Source of the DNA: Micrococcaceae bacterium UBA6021
Lineage (GTDB): Bacteria > Actinomycetota > Actinomycetes > Actinomycetales > Micrococcaceae
Length of the DNA: 6,673 nucleotides
Assembly: GCA_002427975.1 (NCBI GenBank)
Contig: DIZT01000030.1
Location: 1 to 6,673 of the forward strand
Direction of reading: 5' to 3'
The notes beneath the pieces are model-generated. The model was not told where the DNA came from. It worked only from the letters and a program-made list of their open reading frames with translations, and did no database searches. Made by a program: the position numbers and the translations under genes. This document shows positions 1 to 6,456 of this stretch, piece after piece. Positions within the stretch are counted from its first letter, which is position 1, and every line of letters begins with the position of its first letter.

Positions 1-260
1 GTGGCGGCGGGCTTCCGCGGCACGGTGATCGACCGGCTTACGGGCAGGGGCGCGCCGTCGACGTCCGGCGGGTGCGTTCAGTCCGCCAGAGGCTCTGGGT
101 CCGCTATGAATGAGAGGAATCTCTTCCCCCGATCGGAAATGTCGTGGCGGACCTCGGTACTGACTGATCCGAAAATGGAGCTGACTTGGCTGGGGCAGGT
201 GCGCACTGGTGTGCCCGTCGTGGTCTGGCGGGGTGGTCGGCTGTGTGAAGACTGGCGGGG
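1..260. other. no supported gene; left flank of the IS110 remnant
   Basis: A plus-strand frame is open from the window edge to 291, but its translation (rich in Gly, Arg, Thr and Trp) resembles no family I know and it overlaps the end of the transposase fragment on the other strand. The minus strand carries no convincing frame either. The outer end of the IS110 element should lie within this stretch, just past the transposase stop at 261, but IS110 elements usually lack clear terminal inverted repeats and I cannot place the boundary. A short hairpin (AGAG-gaat-CTCT) near 113-124 is too weak to name. Confidence 0.3.
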
Positions 261-791
261 TCAGGCTGCGGGTGTGAGGGTTACGGTGTAGCCGAGGGCT
301 TCAAGCTGGCGGATGTGGTTGCGTTTGCTGGCGTCGGGGTTGGTGCGGCTGCTGAAGTGATCGGCGCCGAGATCCTGGAACTGGGCGTTGGGTTCTTGGA
401 GGAGGTGCCAGATGATGACGAGGATGGAGCGTCCGACGGCGACTATGGCTCGGTTTTTGCCGCGGCGCCGGGCAAGCCTTCGGTAGCGTTCGCCCAGGAA
501 GGTATCCGTCTTTCCGGCCACGACCGTGGCCTCACCCAGGGCCCGGGCCAGATAGCGGTTGCCGTGCCCGGTCGAGCCGTTGCCCTTGGTCTTCCCGGCG
601 GAGGAGTTGATGCCCGGGGAGAACTTAGCCCAGGAACACAGGTGCCCCGCAGTCGGGAACCGGGACATGTCGGCCCCGATTTCGGCCAGAATAATGGCGG
701 CGGCGACGCGGCCGATGCCCGGGATCTCATCCAGGCGTTCCGCCGCCGCGGCGAAAGGCGCCCCTGGCACTCCTGGCCTCCCGGCCCGCAC
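261..791 (-). pseudogene. IS110-family transposase, C-terminal fragment
   Basis: This is the C-terminal half of an IS110-type transposase. Intact enzymes of the family have about 400 residues, with an N-terminal DEDD RuvC-like domain and a C-terminal Transposase_20 domain carrying a conserved serine, and move DNA guided by a bridge RNA. Here only the C-terminal domain is present. The frame shows IPGIGRVAAAIILAEIG (residues about 23-39), then DMSRFPTAGHLCSWAKFSPG, SAGKTKGNGSTGHGN (about 64-78) and the tail TDTFLGERYRRLARRRGKN to RNHIRQLEALGYTVTL, all typical of actinobacterial members. The DEDD domain is absent, so the fragment cannot be active. The GTG at 791 is only the end of the open frame; the first dozen or so residues do not look like IS110, which puts the breakpoint near 755-775. 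The upstream end, where IS110-group bridge RNAs are encoded, has been lost as well. The 3' end of the reading frame looks natural. Confidence 0.88.
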
Positions 792-1201
792 ACAAAGTCG
801 TTCCCAAACCGATCCGGCGCGACGTCAAACGGCTGCGAAACGCCGTCCGCGAAGCGAAGGACCACCCGGCCGGCACCAGCGACCACCCGACACTGCATCA
901 GGCACGCAAAGACGGCAAACGCCTCCGGTACGCAGCCGAAGCCGCAACCCCGGTCAACCGCGAAAGAGCCACCCGTCTGGCAGACGCGGCCCACGGAATC
1001 CAGAAAATCCTCGGCGACCATCAGGACAGCGTCGTCACACGGGACCTGCTGCGCCGATTGGGCGCCCAGGCCTTCCTCCAAGGCGAAAACGGCTTCAGCT
1101 ACGGCAGACTTCACGCCCGAGAAGAATACACAGCCCTGGATGCCGAAGCCCGCTTCCACCGCGAATGGAAGAACTTCCACTCCCCGTCCCTGGGTAAATA
1201 A
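773..1201 (+). pseudogene. CHAD-domain protein, C-terminal fragment without a start
   Basis: In the frame containing position 791, about 140 codons run open to TAA at 1199-1201 with no plausible start codon. Counting the His codon at 791 as residue 1, the translation shows HKVVPKPIRRDVKRLRNAVR, then LHQARKDGKRLRYAAEAA (about 35-52) and IQKILGDHQDSVVTRDLL (about 70-87). These are the His- and Lys/Arg-rich helices of the CHAD (conserved histidine alpha-helical) domain, a family known to bind inorganic polyphosphate and often fused to a CYTH domain. The N-terminal part of the domain is missing; upstream the sequence turns into the opposite-strand IS110 fragment, so the gene was probably cut by that element or a later deletion. 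The precise left edge is uncertain (about 761-791). The natural stop and the retained motifs suggest a fairly recent break. I am confident of the family from the motifs, but not of the product's original length or partners. Confidence 0.78.
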
Positions 1202-1457
1202 CCATTCCAACAGGGCCCCGCACAAAGGAAGCCGGCGCATGGACAGCTGGCACTTATCGTCGGACTGCTTCTGGCCGGTCGGACTGGGCGGGGAAACTGT
1301 TGCCGGGGCGGCGGCGAGGCGCGCAGGGCGGCACAACTCCCGGATAGCGGGACGGCCTGCCTGCACGTGGTGTGCAGGCAGGCCGTCGATGTTTGAACGC
1401 TTTGAACTTTGCCGAGCCCCTATGTATCGGCGCTGGAATCGCGAAGCCCTCCCGGGG
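1202..1457. other. convergent intergenic region
   Basis: This gap separates the stop of the CHAD fragment (plus strand) from the stop of the phosphatase (minus strand). Apart from the strong stem-loop at 1351-1387 I see no gene or site in it. Immediately right of the stem the short motif TTTGAACGC/TTTGAACTT is repeated in tandem (1390-1408), which may be chance. Confidence 0.5.
1351..1387. terminator. perfect 16-bp stem-loop between convergent genes
   Basis: GACGGCCTGCCTGCAC at 1351-1366 and its exact reverse complement at 1372-1387 enclose a 5-base loop (GTGGT). It lies about 70 bases past the phosphatase stop and 150 past the CHAD fragment stop, where a bidirectional terminator would be expected. 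No run of T follows on either strand, so it departs from a classical Rho-independent terminator. Such T-poor hairpins are common at gene ends in high-GC actinobacteria. Confidence 0.6.
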
Positions 1458-2657
1458 TCAGGGGTGGAAGAGCTCTTCGAGGGTGCCTGATGTGGTGGGT
1501 GAGCAGGTGTTGGCCAGGCAGCCCAGGTGCCACAGGCGCTCGATGGTGGAGAGCAAGGTGTAGTGATCGGACAGCTGGTTCGTTGTTTTGCGCGGGCCGT
1601 CCGCTGAGTTGATCACGATCATGGGGGCGTGGCCGCCGCCGAGGACGGCACCGTTCTGCCCGACCGGGCTGCCCGGGCCGCCCGTGGATCCTGAGTAGTC
1701 GTTCTCGTCCCAGGCCAGGACGATGCTGGACTTGGTCGTCTTCCACGTCGGGGAGTCCATGATCTGCTGGACCGTGTCCTTGACGTAGGTGTCGCCGAGC
1801 TGGATCGCGCCGTGGTCCAGGCCGGAGTCCGGGTACCCGCACTGGGGCAGTCCGATCAGGGCCGCCCCGGACGGGGAGATCCCGTGCATGTCGTGGCACT
1901 GGTTCGGGCTGATCCAGACAAAGTTCGGCACGGCCCCGCTGGCCAGGTCGGCCTTAAGGTTGTTCTCCTGGGGCACAATGTTCTGCAGGCGCGGGCTGCC
2001 CGGGTAGTTGATGTCCGAGAAGTACATGAAGGGGTTGTGCTTCTGCGCGTAGAGCTTGACCGTGGAGGAGCCGATCGTGGGTGCGTATTCGACCTGCGAG
2101 CCGGTGCTTGGAAGGTTTTCCATGTACGCCTTCCAGCTCAGGCCTTTGTTCTCGAGCTGGTCCACGATGGTCTTGCCCGAGAACATGTGCGGAGTGGATG
2201 AGGCGCTGGCGACCTGCGCCTGGGTGAGGAGCCCCGTGGCTCCCGGGTCACCGGAGCCGGGGATGAACTCTTCGGGGGCGCACGTGACATTTGCGCCGGC
2301 CTTGCAGTCATCCCAGATGCCCTGGGTGCTTCCTGAGATGGTGGCAAGGTAGTTGGGCAGACTCGGGTGAGTCACGCCGTGATAGTTCACCGCGGTGTTG
2401 TAGCGCCGGGCGAGGGAATTGATGAAGGGTGCATCGGCGGTGTTACCGATGACCTGGTCGTAGCCGTGGTTTTCCATCATGATGACGAAAACATGGTCAG
2501 GGCCGTTCTCGCCCTGCCCGTTGGCCTGGGCAACAGCGCCCGCCGTCGATTGCGCGTCCGCGGGTGCAGCCGCACCAACGGCTGCGAATCCAGTGAACGC
2601 GACGGCGGCAGCAAGCGCTGTTGCGCCTGCCCTCCGGCTCTTTAGCACATTGAGCAT
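1458..2657 (-). CDS. secreted phosphoesterase, acid phosphatase-like (PF04185 family)
   Basis: This is a 399-residue exported phosphatase of the phosphoesterase/phospholipase C family. The frame is open up to 2864, but I take ATG at 2657 because a good ribosome site (AAAGGA, 7 bases upstream) precedes it and a signal peptide follows at once: MLNVLKSRRAG, a hydrophobic Ala-rich stretch, and an ADA-Q cleavage site near residue 35. The family motifs are in order: VIMMENHGYD (Glu62, Asn63; metal ligands in related acid phosphatases such as AcpA), HPSLPNYLATISG (Ser99, position of the family nucleophile), SPNQCHDMHG (250-259), AWDENDYSG (Asp317, Glu318; metal ligands), GGHAPMIV (His343) and SDHYTLLSTIERLWHL (Asp364, His365). 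There is no C-terminal anchor, so it should be free outside the membrane, releasing phosphate from phosphomonoesters. It lies 124 bases downstream of the phospholipase C gene in the same direction and is probably co-transcribed. Substrate choice cannot be read from the sequence; a short phospholipase C is the alternative. Confidence 0.9.
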   Translation of the reverse strand: MLNVLKSRRAGATALAAAVAFTGFAAVGAAAPADAQSTAGAVAQANGQGENGPDHVFVIMMENHGYDQVIGNTADAPFINSLARRYNTAVNYHGVTHPSLPNYLATISGSTQGIWDDCKAGANVTCAPEEFIPGSGDPGATGLLTQAQVASASSTPHMFSGKTIVDQLENKGLSWKAYMENLPSTGSQVEYAPTIGSSTVKLYAQKHNPFMYFSDINYPGSPRLQNIVPQENNLKADLASGAVPNFVWISPNQCHDMHGISPSGAALIGLPQCGYPDSGLDHGAIQLGDTYVKDTVQQIMDSPTWKTTKSSIVLAWDENDYSGSTGGPGSPVGQNGAVLGGGHAPMIVINSADGPRKTTNQLSDHYTLLSTIERLWHLGCLANTCSPTTSGTLEELFHP

Positions 2658-2781
2658 TGGATAATCCTTTCGGGTTGCGCCCGGAACGGGGCGCCGGTTT
2701 CTCGGGTATAGCAGCAAGGTGACTCCCGGTTGGCGGCAGAGCGAACGACAGTCGCCAACACTCGCTCCGACGCCGGTTCGG
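2658..2781 (-). other. spacer between phospholipase C and phosphatase
   Basis: These 124 bases separate the two phosphoesterase genes. A 6-bp stem GCGCCC/GGGCGC (2677-2682 with 2689-2694) sits just ahead of the phosphatase ribosome site and might affect translation or mRNA processing, but it is weak. Near 2704-2725 the minus strand reads AGTCACCTTGCTGCTATACC, which has a TATACC -10-like element and one GTCACC but no clear -35 box, so a second promoter is possible but unproven. No terminator separates the genes convincingly. Confidence 0.35.
2665..2670 (-). promoter_or_regulatory. ribosome binding site deciding the phosphatase start
   Basis: On the minus strand AAAGGA stands 7 bases before ATG at 2657. 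It supports this start over the in-frame start at 2864, which would add 69 residues that run back through the intergenic gap into the end of the phospholipase gene and would bury the signal peptide. Confidence 0.75.
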
Positions 2782-4842
2782 TCATCGGCCCAGTTGGGGG
2801 TCGCTCGTGAGCTGACGGCCGTTTTCAAGCCGGCCGGCCAAGACGCGGACGAGCTTCGCGTCACCGGAGGACGTGATCCTCAGGTCGTACCAGCCGCCCT
2901 GGGTCGGGATGACGACGGTCTTGCTCTGGCCCGGGTTGAGCGAAAGCGTCTGGGTACCGGCACCGTAAGCGTCCGTCAGGGTGAGTGCTTCGCCCGTGGA
3001 GCCAGTGTTCTCGATCCGGAACTGAGCGTGCGGGGCTTTACCGTCAGCGGTGACGGTGACGCGGAGGTCCACCGCCGCCGTCGTGCCCGCAAGGCGCCGG
3101 TACCAGCCGGCCGGGCCGTGCATGTGCACGTCGTACTCGGCACCGAGCGCCCAGGACGCGTCCAGTGAGGCCGCCGCCCCGATGGTGTACGAGTACGGCG
3201 CGGCAGGCAGCAGGTTCGAGCGGACCTGCACGTGCGCGCCGAGGCTACCCCTGTTCGCCCAGCGGGCGGTGAGTTTGCCGGCGTCGATTTTCGTTTCGAC
3301 GTCGAGGGCGTAGCCGAGCGGGCGGGACGGACGCGTGCCCTTCTCCTGTGAGGGCATCGAGTTCGTCGCCGGGGGCGTCGGAACGTAGCTCGGGTGGCGC
3401 TGTTGGTCAGCAGGCTTGTAGGCCGAGGTGTCGGGCATGGCCGGGGCCGCTCCGCCGGCCGCGGAGAAGTCGAACGCGCTCGTGAGGTCACCGCTGACCG
3501 CGCGGCGCCACGGCGTAATGTTCGGCGAGGCGACGCCGAAGCGGGCCTCCAGGAAGCGGACGATCGAGGTGTGGTCGAAAGTCTCCGAACAGACCCAGCC
3601 GCCCATGCTCCACGGGGAGGCCACGATCATCGGAACGCGAACGCCAAGACCGAAGTGCCCCGGAACGTCCTTACTCCCGTAAAAGGTCGGGGTACCGTCG
3701 TACCACTCACCGGCGGTCGAGACGGTGGACGCGCCCGGGATTTGGGGGGTGTTCGGGTGCGGCGGGACGATGTGGTCGAAGAAGCCGTCGTTCTCGTCAT
3801 ACATGAACAGCACCGCTGTCTTGCTCCACACCTCCGGGTTGGAGGTGAGGATGTCCAGGACGTTCGCCGCGTACCAGGCGCCGAAGTTCGGCGGCCAGTT
3901 CGAGTGCTCCGTGTAGGCCTCGGGCGCCACGATATAGGACACCTGTGGGAGCTTGCCGCCCGCAACGTCCTCGCGGAGGACCCGGAAGAGGTCATCGCCT
4001 GCCTTCGCGTTCGTGCCGGTGCGCGCCTTCTCATACAAGGGCGTGCCCGGCTTCGCGTCCTGGTACTGCTTGAAATACAGGAGCGAGTTGTCGCCGTAGT
4101 TGCCGATGTACGGGTCGCCAGTCCAGCCCTCATAGTGCGCCGGGTCGAGGCCCTCGCCCACGTCCTGGTAGACCTTCCAGCTCACGCCGGCCTTCTCAAG
4201 CTCCTCGGGGTATGTGCTCCACCAATACCCTTTCTCATCGTTCCACAAGTCAGGGCCTCCGCCCTTGCGGTCCGGGTCGTCCCCACCCGCGAACATAAAA
4301 TACCGGTTCGAGTCCGTCGGGCCAAGGACCGAGCAGTGGTACTGATCGCAGACCGTGAACGCATCGGCAACGGCGAAGTGGAACGGAATGTCCTGACGCC
4401 CGTAAAACGCCATCGTCGCGTCGGTCTTCTCCGGCAGCCACTTATCGTATTTGCCGTTGTTAAAGGCTTCATGGGTGAGCTTCCACGAGTGGTCAAGGTC
4501 CTCCATGAACTGCAGGCCGAGGTTCGGCGCCGTCGGGTGGAAAGGAGTAACCTCGCGCGTGGCGTTGGCCTGGTGGAACGCGTCCTTGCCGGACGGCAAA
4601 ACCGCGGGGTGCGGGTCCGAGAACCCGCGTACGCCCTTGAGCGTGCCGAAGTAATGGTCGAACGCCCGGTTCTCCTGCATGAAGATCACGACATGCTCAA
4701 CGTCCTTAATCGAGCCCGTGGCCCGGTTGGCGGGGATATCCGCGGCCCGGGCGATGCTTTGCCCAAGCATCTGCGAGATCGCGGTGCCGGCGGCGCCGGC
4801 GGCCGAGAGCTGAAGAAAACGTCGGCGGTCCAAACCTGCCAT
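2782..4842 (-). CDS. plc: phosphocholine-type phospholipase C, Tat-exported
   Basis: This is a complete 686-residue bacterial phospholipase C (EC 3.1.4.3 type), which cleaves phosphatidylcholine to diacylglycerol and phosphocholine outside the membrane. ATG at 4842 is preceded by AGGAGC (4848-4853) with a short spacer. A twin-arginine signal opens the protein (LDRRRFLQLSAAGAAG, residues 4-19; likely cleavage near ARAAD, 31-35). The catalytic phosphoesterase domain covers about 45-460: FMQENRAFDHYFG (Glu57, Asn58), DLDHSWKLTHEAFNNGK (115-131), LGPTDSNRYF with probable nucleophile Thr176, APEAYTEHSNWPP (Glu312, His313), MYDENDGFFDHI (Asp349, Glu350) and ETFDHTSIVRFLEARFG (Asp423, His424). A linker rich in Pro and Ser (about 460-510) leads to two beta-type C-terminal repeats usual in this family (DUF756), about 505-590 and 592-680, ending in LVRVLAGRLENG. 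Length matches non-haemolytic PlcN-type enzymes. It leads the phosphatase downstream, and a probable PHO box lies upstream. I am very sure of the family; the head-group preference is inferred. Confidence 0.95.
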   Translation of the reverse strand: MAGLDRRRFLQLSAAGAAGTAISQMLGQSIARAADIPANRATGSIKDVEHVVIFMQENRAFDHYFGTLKGVRGFSDPHPAVLPSGKDAFHQANATREVTPFHPTAPNLGLQFMEDLDHSWKLTHEAFNNGKYDKWLPEKTDATMAFYGRQDIPFHFAVADAFTVCDQYHCSVLGPTDSNRYFMFAGGDDPDRKGGGPDLWNDEKGYWWSTYPEELEKAGVSWKVYQDVGEGLDPAHYEGWTGDPYIGNYGDNSLLYFKQYQDAKPGTPLYEKARTGTNAKAGDDLFRVLREDVAGGKLPQVSYIVAPEAYTEHSNWPPNFGAWYAANVLDILTSNPEVWSKTAVLFMYDENDGFFDHIVPPHPNTPQIPGASTVSTAGEWYDGTPTFYGSKDVPGHFGLGVRVPMIVASPWSMGGWVCSETFDHTSIVRFLEARFGVASPNITPWRRAVSGDLTSAFDFSAAGGAAPAMPDTSAYKPADQQRHPSYVPTPPATNSMPSQEKGTRPSRPLGYALDVETKIDAGKLTARWANRGSLGAHVQVRSNLLPAAPYSYTIGAAASLDASWALGAEYDVHMHGPAGWYRRLAGTTAAVDLRVTVTADGKAPHAQFRIENTGSTGEALTLTDAYGAGTQTLSLNPGQSKTVVIPTQGGWYDLRITSSGDAKLVRVLAGRLENGRQLTSDPQLGR

Positions 4843-4895
4843 GAGCTGCTCCTAGTGCATTGTGTTACTGGTGACCCCCGACGGAGTGTGCCAGC

Positions 4896-4928
4896 GCCAG
4901 GTTACTGCCCGGTAAAGGCGTGGTGAAC
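4896..4928 (-). promoter_or_regulatory. putative PHO box (PhoP-binding direct repeats) upstream of phospholipase C
   Basis: Read towards the phospholipase gene, three adjacent 11-base units occur: GTTCACCACGC (4928-4918), CTTTACCGGGC (4917-4907) and AGTAACCTGGC (4906-4896). All three share T at position 3, ACC at 5-7 and GC at 10-11. The first carries GTTCACC, the core of actinobacterial PHO boxes known from Streptomyces, which are built from 11-base direct-repeat units. The box ends 53 bases before the start codon, a fitting place for an activator near -35. Phospholipases and phosphatases are classic PhoP targets. The assignment rests on pattern and context only. Confidence 0.6.
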
Positions 4929-4978
4929 TTTGAGCGACATGCTTACCCGGGAGAGGAGCACGGCCCCCAACAGCCGAC

Positions 4979-5368
4979 ATGCTTAACCTCGCCACCGATC
5001 TCCGCCGCCGGCACATCAACCTGCGCGTCCTGAACCTTGGCGGCGGAGACGTCGATACCGGCACCCCCATGGGCGCCATGGTCTTCACTGTCATGGCCGC
5101 CCTGGCGCAAATGGAACTCGACGTCAAACGCGAACGCATCACCGACAGCGTAAGCAAGCGCCGCGCAGCAGGCAAAGACCTCGGCGGCCGACGAAACACC
5201 TTCACCACCAGCCAAACCGAAAACGCCCGCCGCCTCATCGCCAGCGGCGAACCGGCAACCCAAGTCGCCCAAGACCTCGGCATGTCCAGGGCAACCCTCT
5301 ACCGACGCATCGCAGGGATCGAAGCGCAACACTGGATCAACACCCAGGACGCGATCGCTTCCACATAA
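4979..5368 (+). pseudogene. serine recombinase (resolvase/invertase), C-terminal fragment
   Basis: The 129 codons from ATG at 4979 encode the second half of a small serine recombinase, an enzyme that cuts and rejoins DNA through a 5'-phosphoserine link. What remains is the end of the catalytic domain (LATDLRRRHINLRVLNLGGG), the strongly typical DVDTGTPMGAMVFTVMAALAQMELDVKRERI dimerisation helix (about 25-54) and the DNA-binding helix-turn-helix: LGGRRNTFTTSQ, then ARRLIASGEPATQVAQDLGMSRATLYRRI (about 83-111). Family members have about 185-200 residues, so about 70 are missing, including the catalytic Ser near residue 10 and the DRLGR arginines. The frame is open back to 4934, but that stretch does not look like resolvase, so the break lies near 4965-4979. 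No ribosome site precedes the ATG. It must be inactive, although a DNA-binding remnant could still be made. It diverges from the phospholipase gene. Confidence 0.87.
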
Positions 5369-5645
5369 GTTACTGACCGGTTACTTGTCCTCTAGGGGCC
5401 GCCTCTAGGAGTACCAGGCCTAGAGGGAACGGCATACCCGCTATTTCAAGCTGAGATCGAACCGCCATTCCGAGCTAACCGTCAGGGATGATTCGCATAA
5501 TTCGTGGTTTCGTATGTGCTGGCGGAGGACGCGGAAACCGACAGCCCCTCCGGCAAGGCGTCGGCAATCGATGGAAGCTGTCGCGGGCGTGCCCGGTACG
5601 ATGACAACACAGAATTCGATGGCGCAGCGCCAATATTAGGGGATC
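5369..5645. other. intergenic region between recombinase remnant and ATPase
   Basis: No gene is supported here. The first 60 bases hold GTTACT repeated at an 11-base distance (5369-5374 and 5380-5385), then the CCTCTAGG repeat cluster (5389-5426). The rest (5430-5645) is the leader of the ATPase gene, with one -10-like TACGAT at 5597-5602 in the context GGTACGATGACA; no good -35 box precedes it. A promoter there would leave a leader of about 35-40 bases. Confidence 0.4.
5389..5426. repeat. three copies of CCTCTAGG, two direct and one inverted
   Basis: CCTCTAGG occurs at 5389-5396 and 5402-5409, and its reverse complement CCTAGAGG at 5419-5426. The second and third copies form an 8-bp stem with a 9-base loop just past the recombinase stop. 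It could act as a weak terminator for the recombinase remnant, an operator for the downstream gene, or a recombination site remnant. CTAG is a rare tetranucleotide in most bacteria, so three copies in 38 bases stand out. Confidence 0.5.
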
Positions 5646-6425
5646 ATGAGCACGCCCGACGACGACCACCCCGCAGCTCAATCTGTGGCATCCCCTCCAG
5701 AATCAGATTTTCGGAACGAAGACAAAGTGTACAACGACGTACTTTTTGAGGCCCTGCTCGAGGAAGCCGCACGTGAAGTGGCTGAAAGAGCAGTGTTGGT
5801 CCAGCCAATCAACAGCATCAAACTGACCCGCTTCAAGCAGTATCTGACCCTTGATCTAGTTCTAAATCCCAACCTGACCCTTATGGCAGGCAGCAACAAC
5901 TCAGGGAAATCGTCCATCCTGCATGCTCTGGCCGTGTGGGAGTTTTGTCGCCTTGCCACAACCATGGAGCGCGGTGGCGTGGCGGGACTCCATCCAAATC
6001 GCGTAGGCGTACAGGGGTTCAGCATCGGCGACGATGAATTCTCGCCGATCAACATTCCTTCTCTCAAGCACCTCTGGACTAACCTGAAGCCCGGACAGAA
6101 GAATCCCGGGCAAGACGGTTATACGTTGAAGATCGGCATTCAATGGACGACAGGTATCGGGCTCAAGAACCTTACCTTTGGCCTCTCGCTGGCGAACGAC
6201 CGCTTGTTCATCCGGGTCGATGCGTCAAACCTCGCTGCAGGCGACGTTATCCCCCGTATTGCCTTTCTGCCGCCCTTCGCTGGAATTTCCGCACACAAAC
6301 AGAGAGTGAGCGGCGCAGTTCGGCGCCGCCGAATCGGTGAGGGCTTAGCGGGCGCTGTTCTCCGAAACCTCCTCCTGGACTTGCAGCAAGAAAATGTCAG
6401 GAAACGATTGGTCCTCCGAAACTGA
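5646..6425 (+). pseudogene. AAA/SMC-like ATPase, truncated at the C-terminus
   Basis: This reading frame of 259 codons starts at ATG 5646 with AGGGG three bases upstream. Residues 1-54 are an acidic, probably helical leader (LFEALLEEAAREVAERAVLV). From INSIKLTRFKQYLTLDLVL (56-73) it follows the AAA_15/AAA_21 type of SMC- and OLD-like ATPases, with Walker A at GSNNSGKS (82-89) followed by ILHALAVWEFCR. Further conserved-looking stretches are GDDEFSPINIPSLKHLWTNL (128-147), IPRIAFLPPFAGIS (202-215) and RRRRIGEGLAGAVLRNLLLDLQQEN (226-250). Proteins of this kind normally run on to some 450-600 residues with the signature motif and Walker B; here TGA follows LVLRN and the sequence turns into the tail of an opposite-strand epimerase. 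The product would bind ATP poorly if at all. The gene is visibly less GC-rich than its neighbours, suggesting transfer. Relatives occur in phage-defence and accessory loci, but no partner remains, so no function is claimed. Confidence 0.8.
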
Positions 6426-6456
6426 GGCTTCCCCCTGGTCATGGAGCCGGCATCAA

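Noticed and set aside
1..291. Open frame of 96 codons at the left edge
   Set aside because: No family resemblance, and it overlaps the end of the transposase fragment on the other strand.
443..1366. Minus-strand open frame of 307 codons, and an overlapping plus-strand frame at 559-1197
   Set aside because: Both are out of frame with the recognisable transposase and CHAD sequences and show low-complexity Arg/Pro/Ala translations.
315..1490. Long plus-strand open frame of 391 codons
   Set aside because: It spans the antisense of the IS110 fragment, the out-of-frame CHAD fragment and the convergent gap; the composition is that of a high-GC shadow frame with no recognisable domain.
2677..2694. 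Stem-loop GCGCCC/GGGCGC as a terminator between phospholipase and phosphatase
   Set aside because: Only 6 bp, no T run, and immediately ahead of the phosphatase ribosome site; more likely a leader structure or chance.
2658..2864. N-terminal extension of the phosphatase to 2864
   Set aside because: The extension crosses the intergenic gap into the phospholipase gene, lacks a ribosome site and would bury the signal peptide; the start at 2657 has both a ribosome site and a signal peptide.
3394..4926. Plus-strand open frame of 510 codons antisense to phospholipase C
   Set aside because: It mirrors the phospholipase coding strand; the Val/Arg-rich translation is typical of the antisense of a high-GC gene and no start region or motif supports it.
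5646..6425. A complete phage-defence system such as Gabija or OLD-type
   Set aside because: Only an N-terminal ATPase part is present; there is no nuclease or Toprim domain and no helicase or other partner gene in the window.
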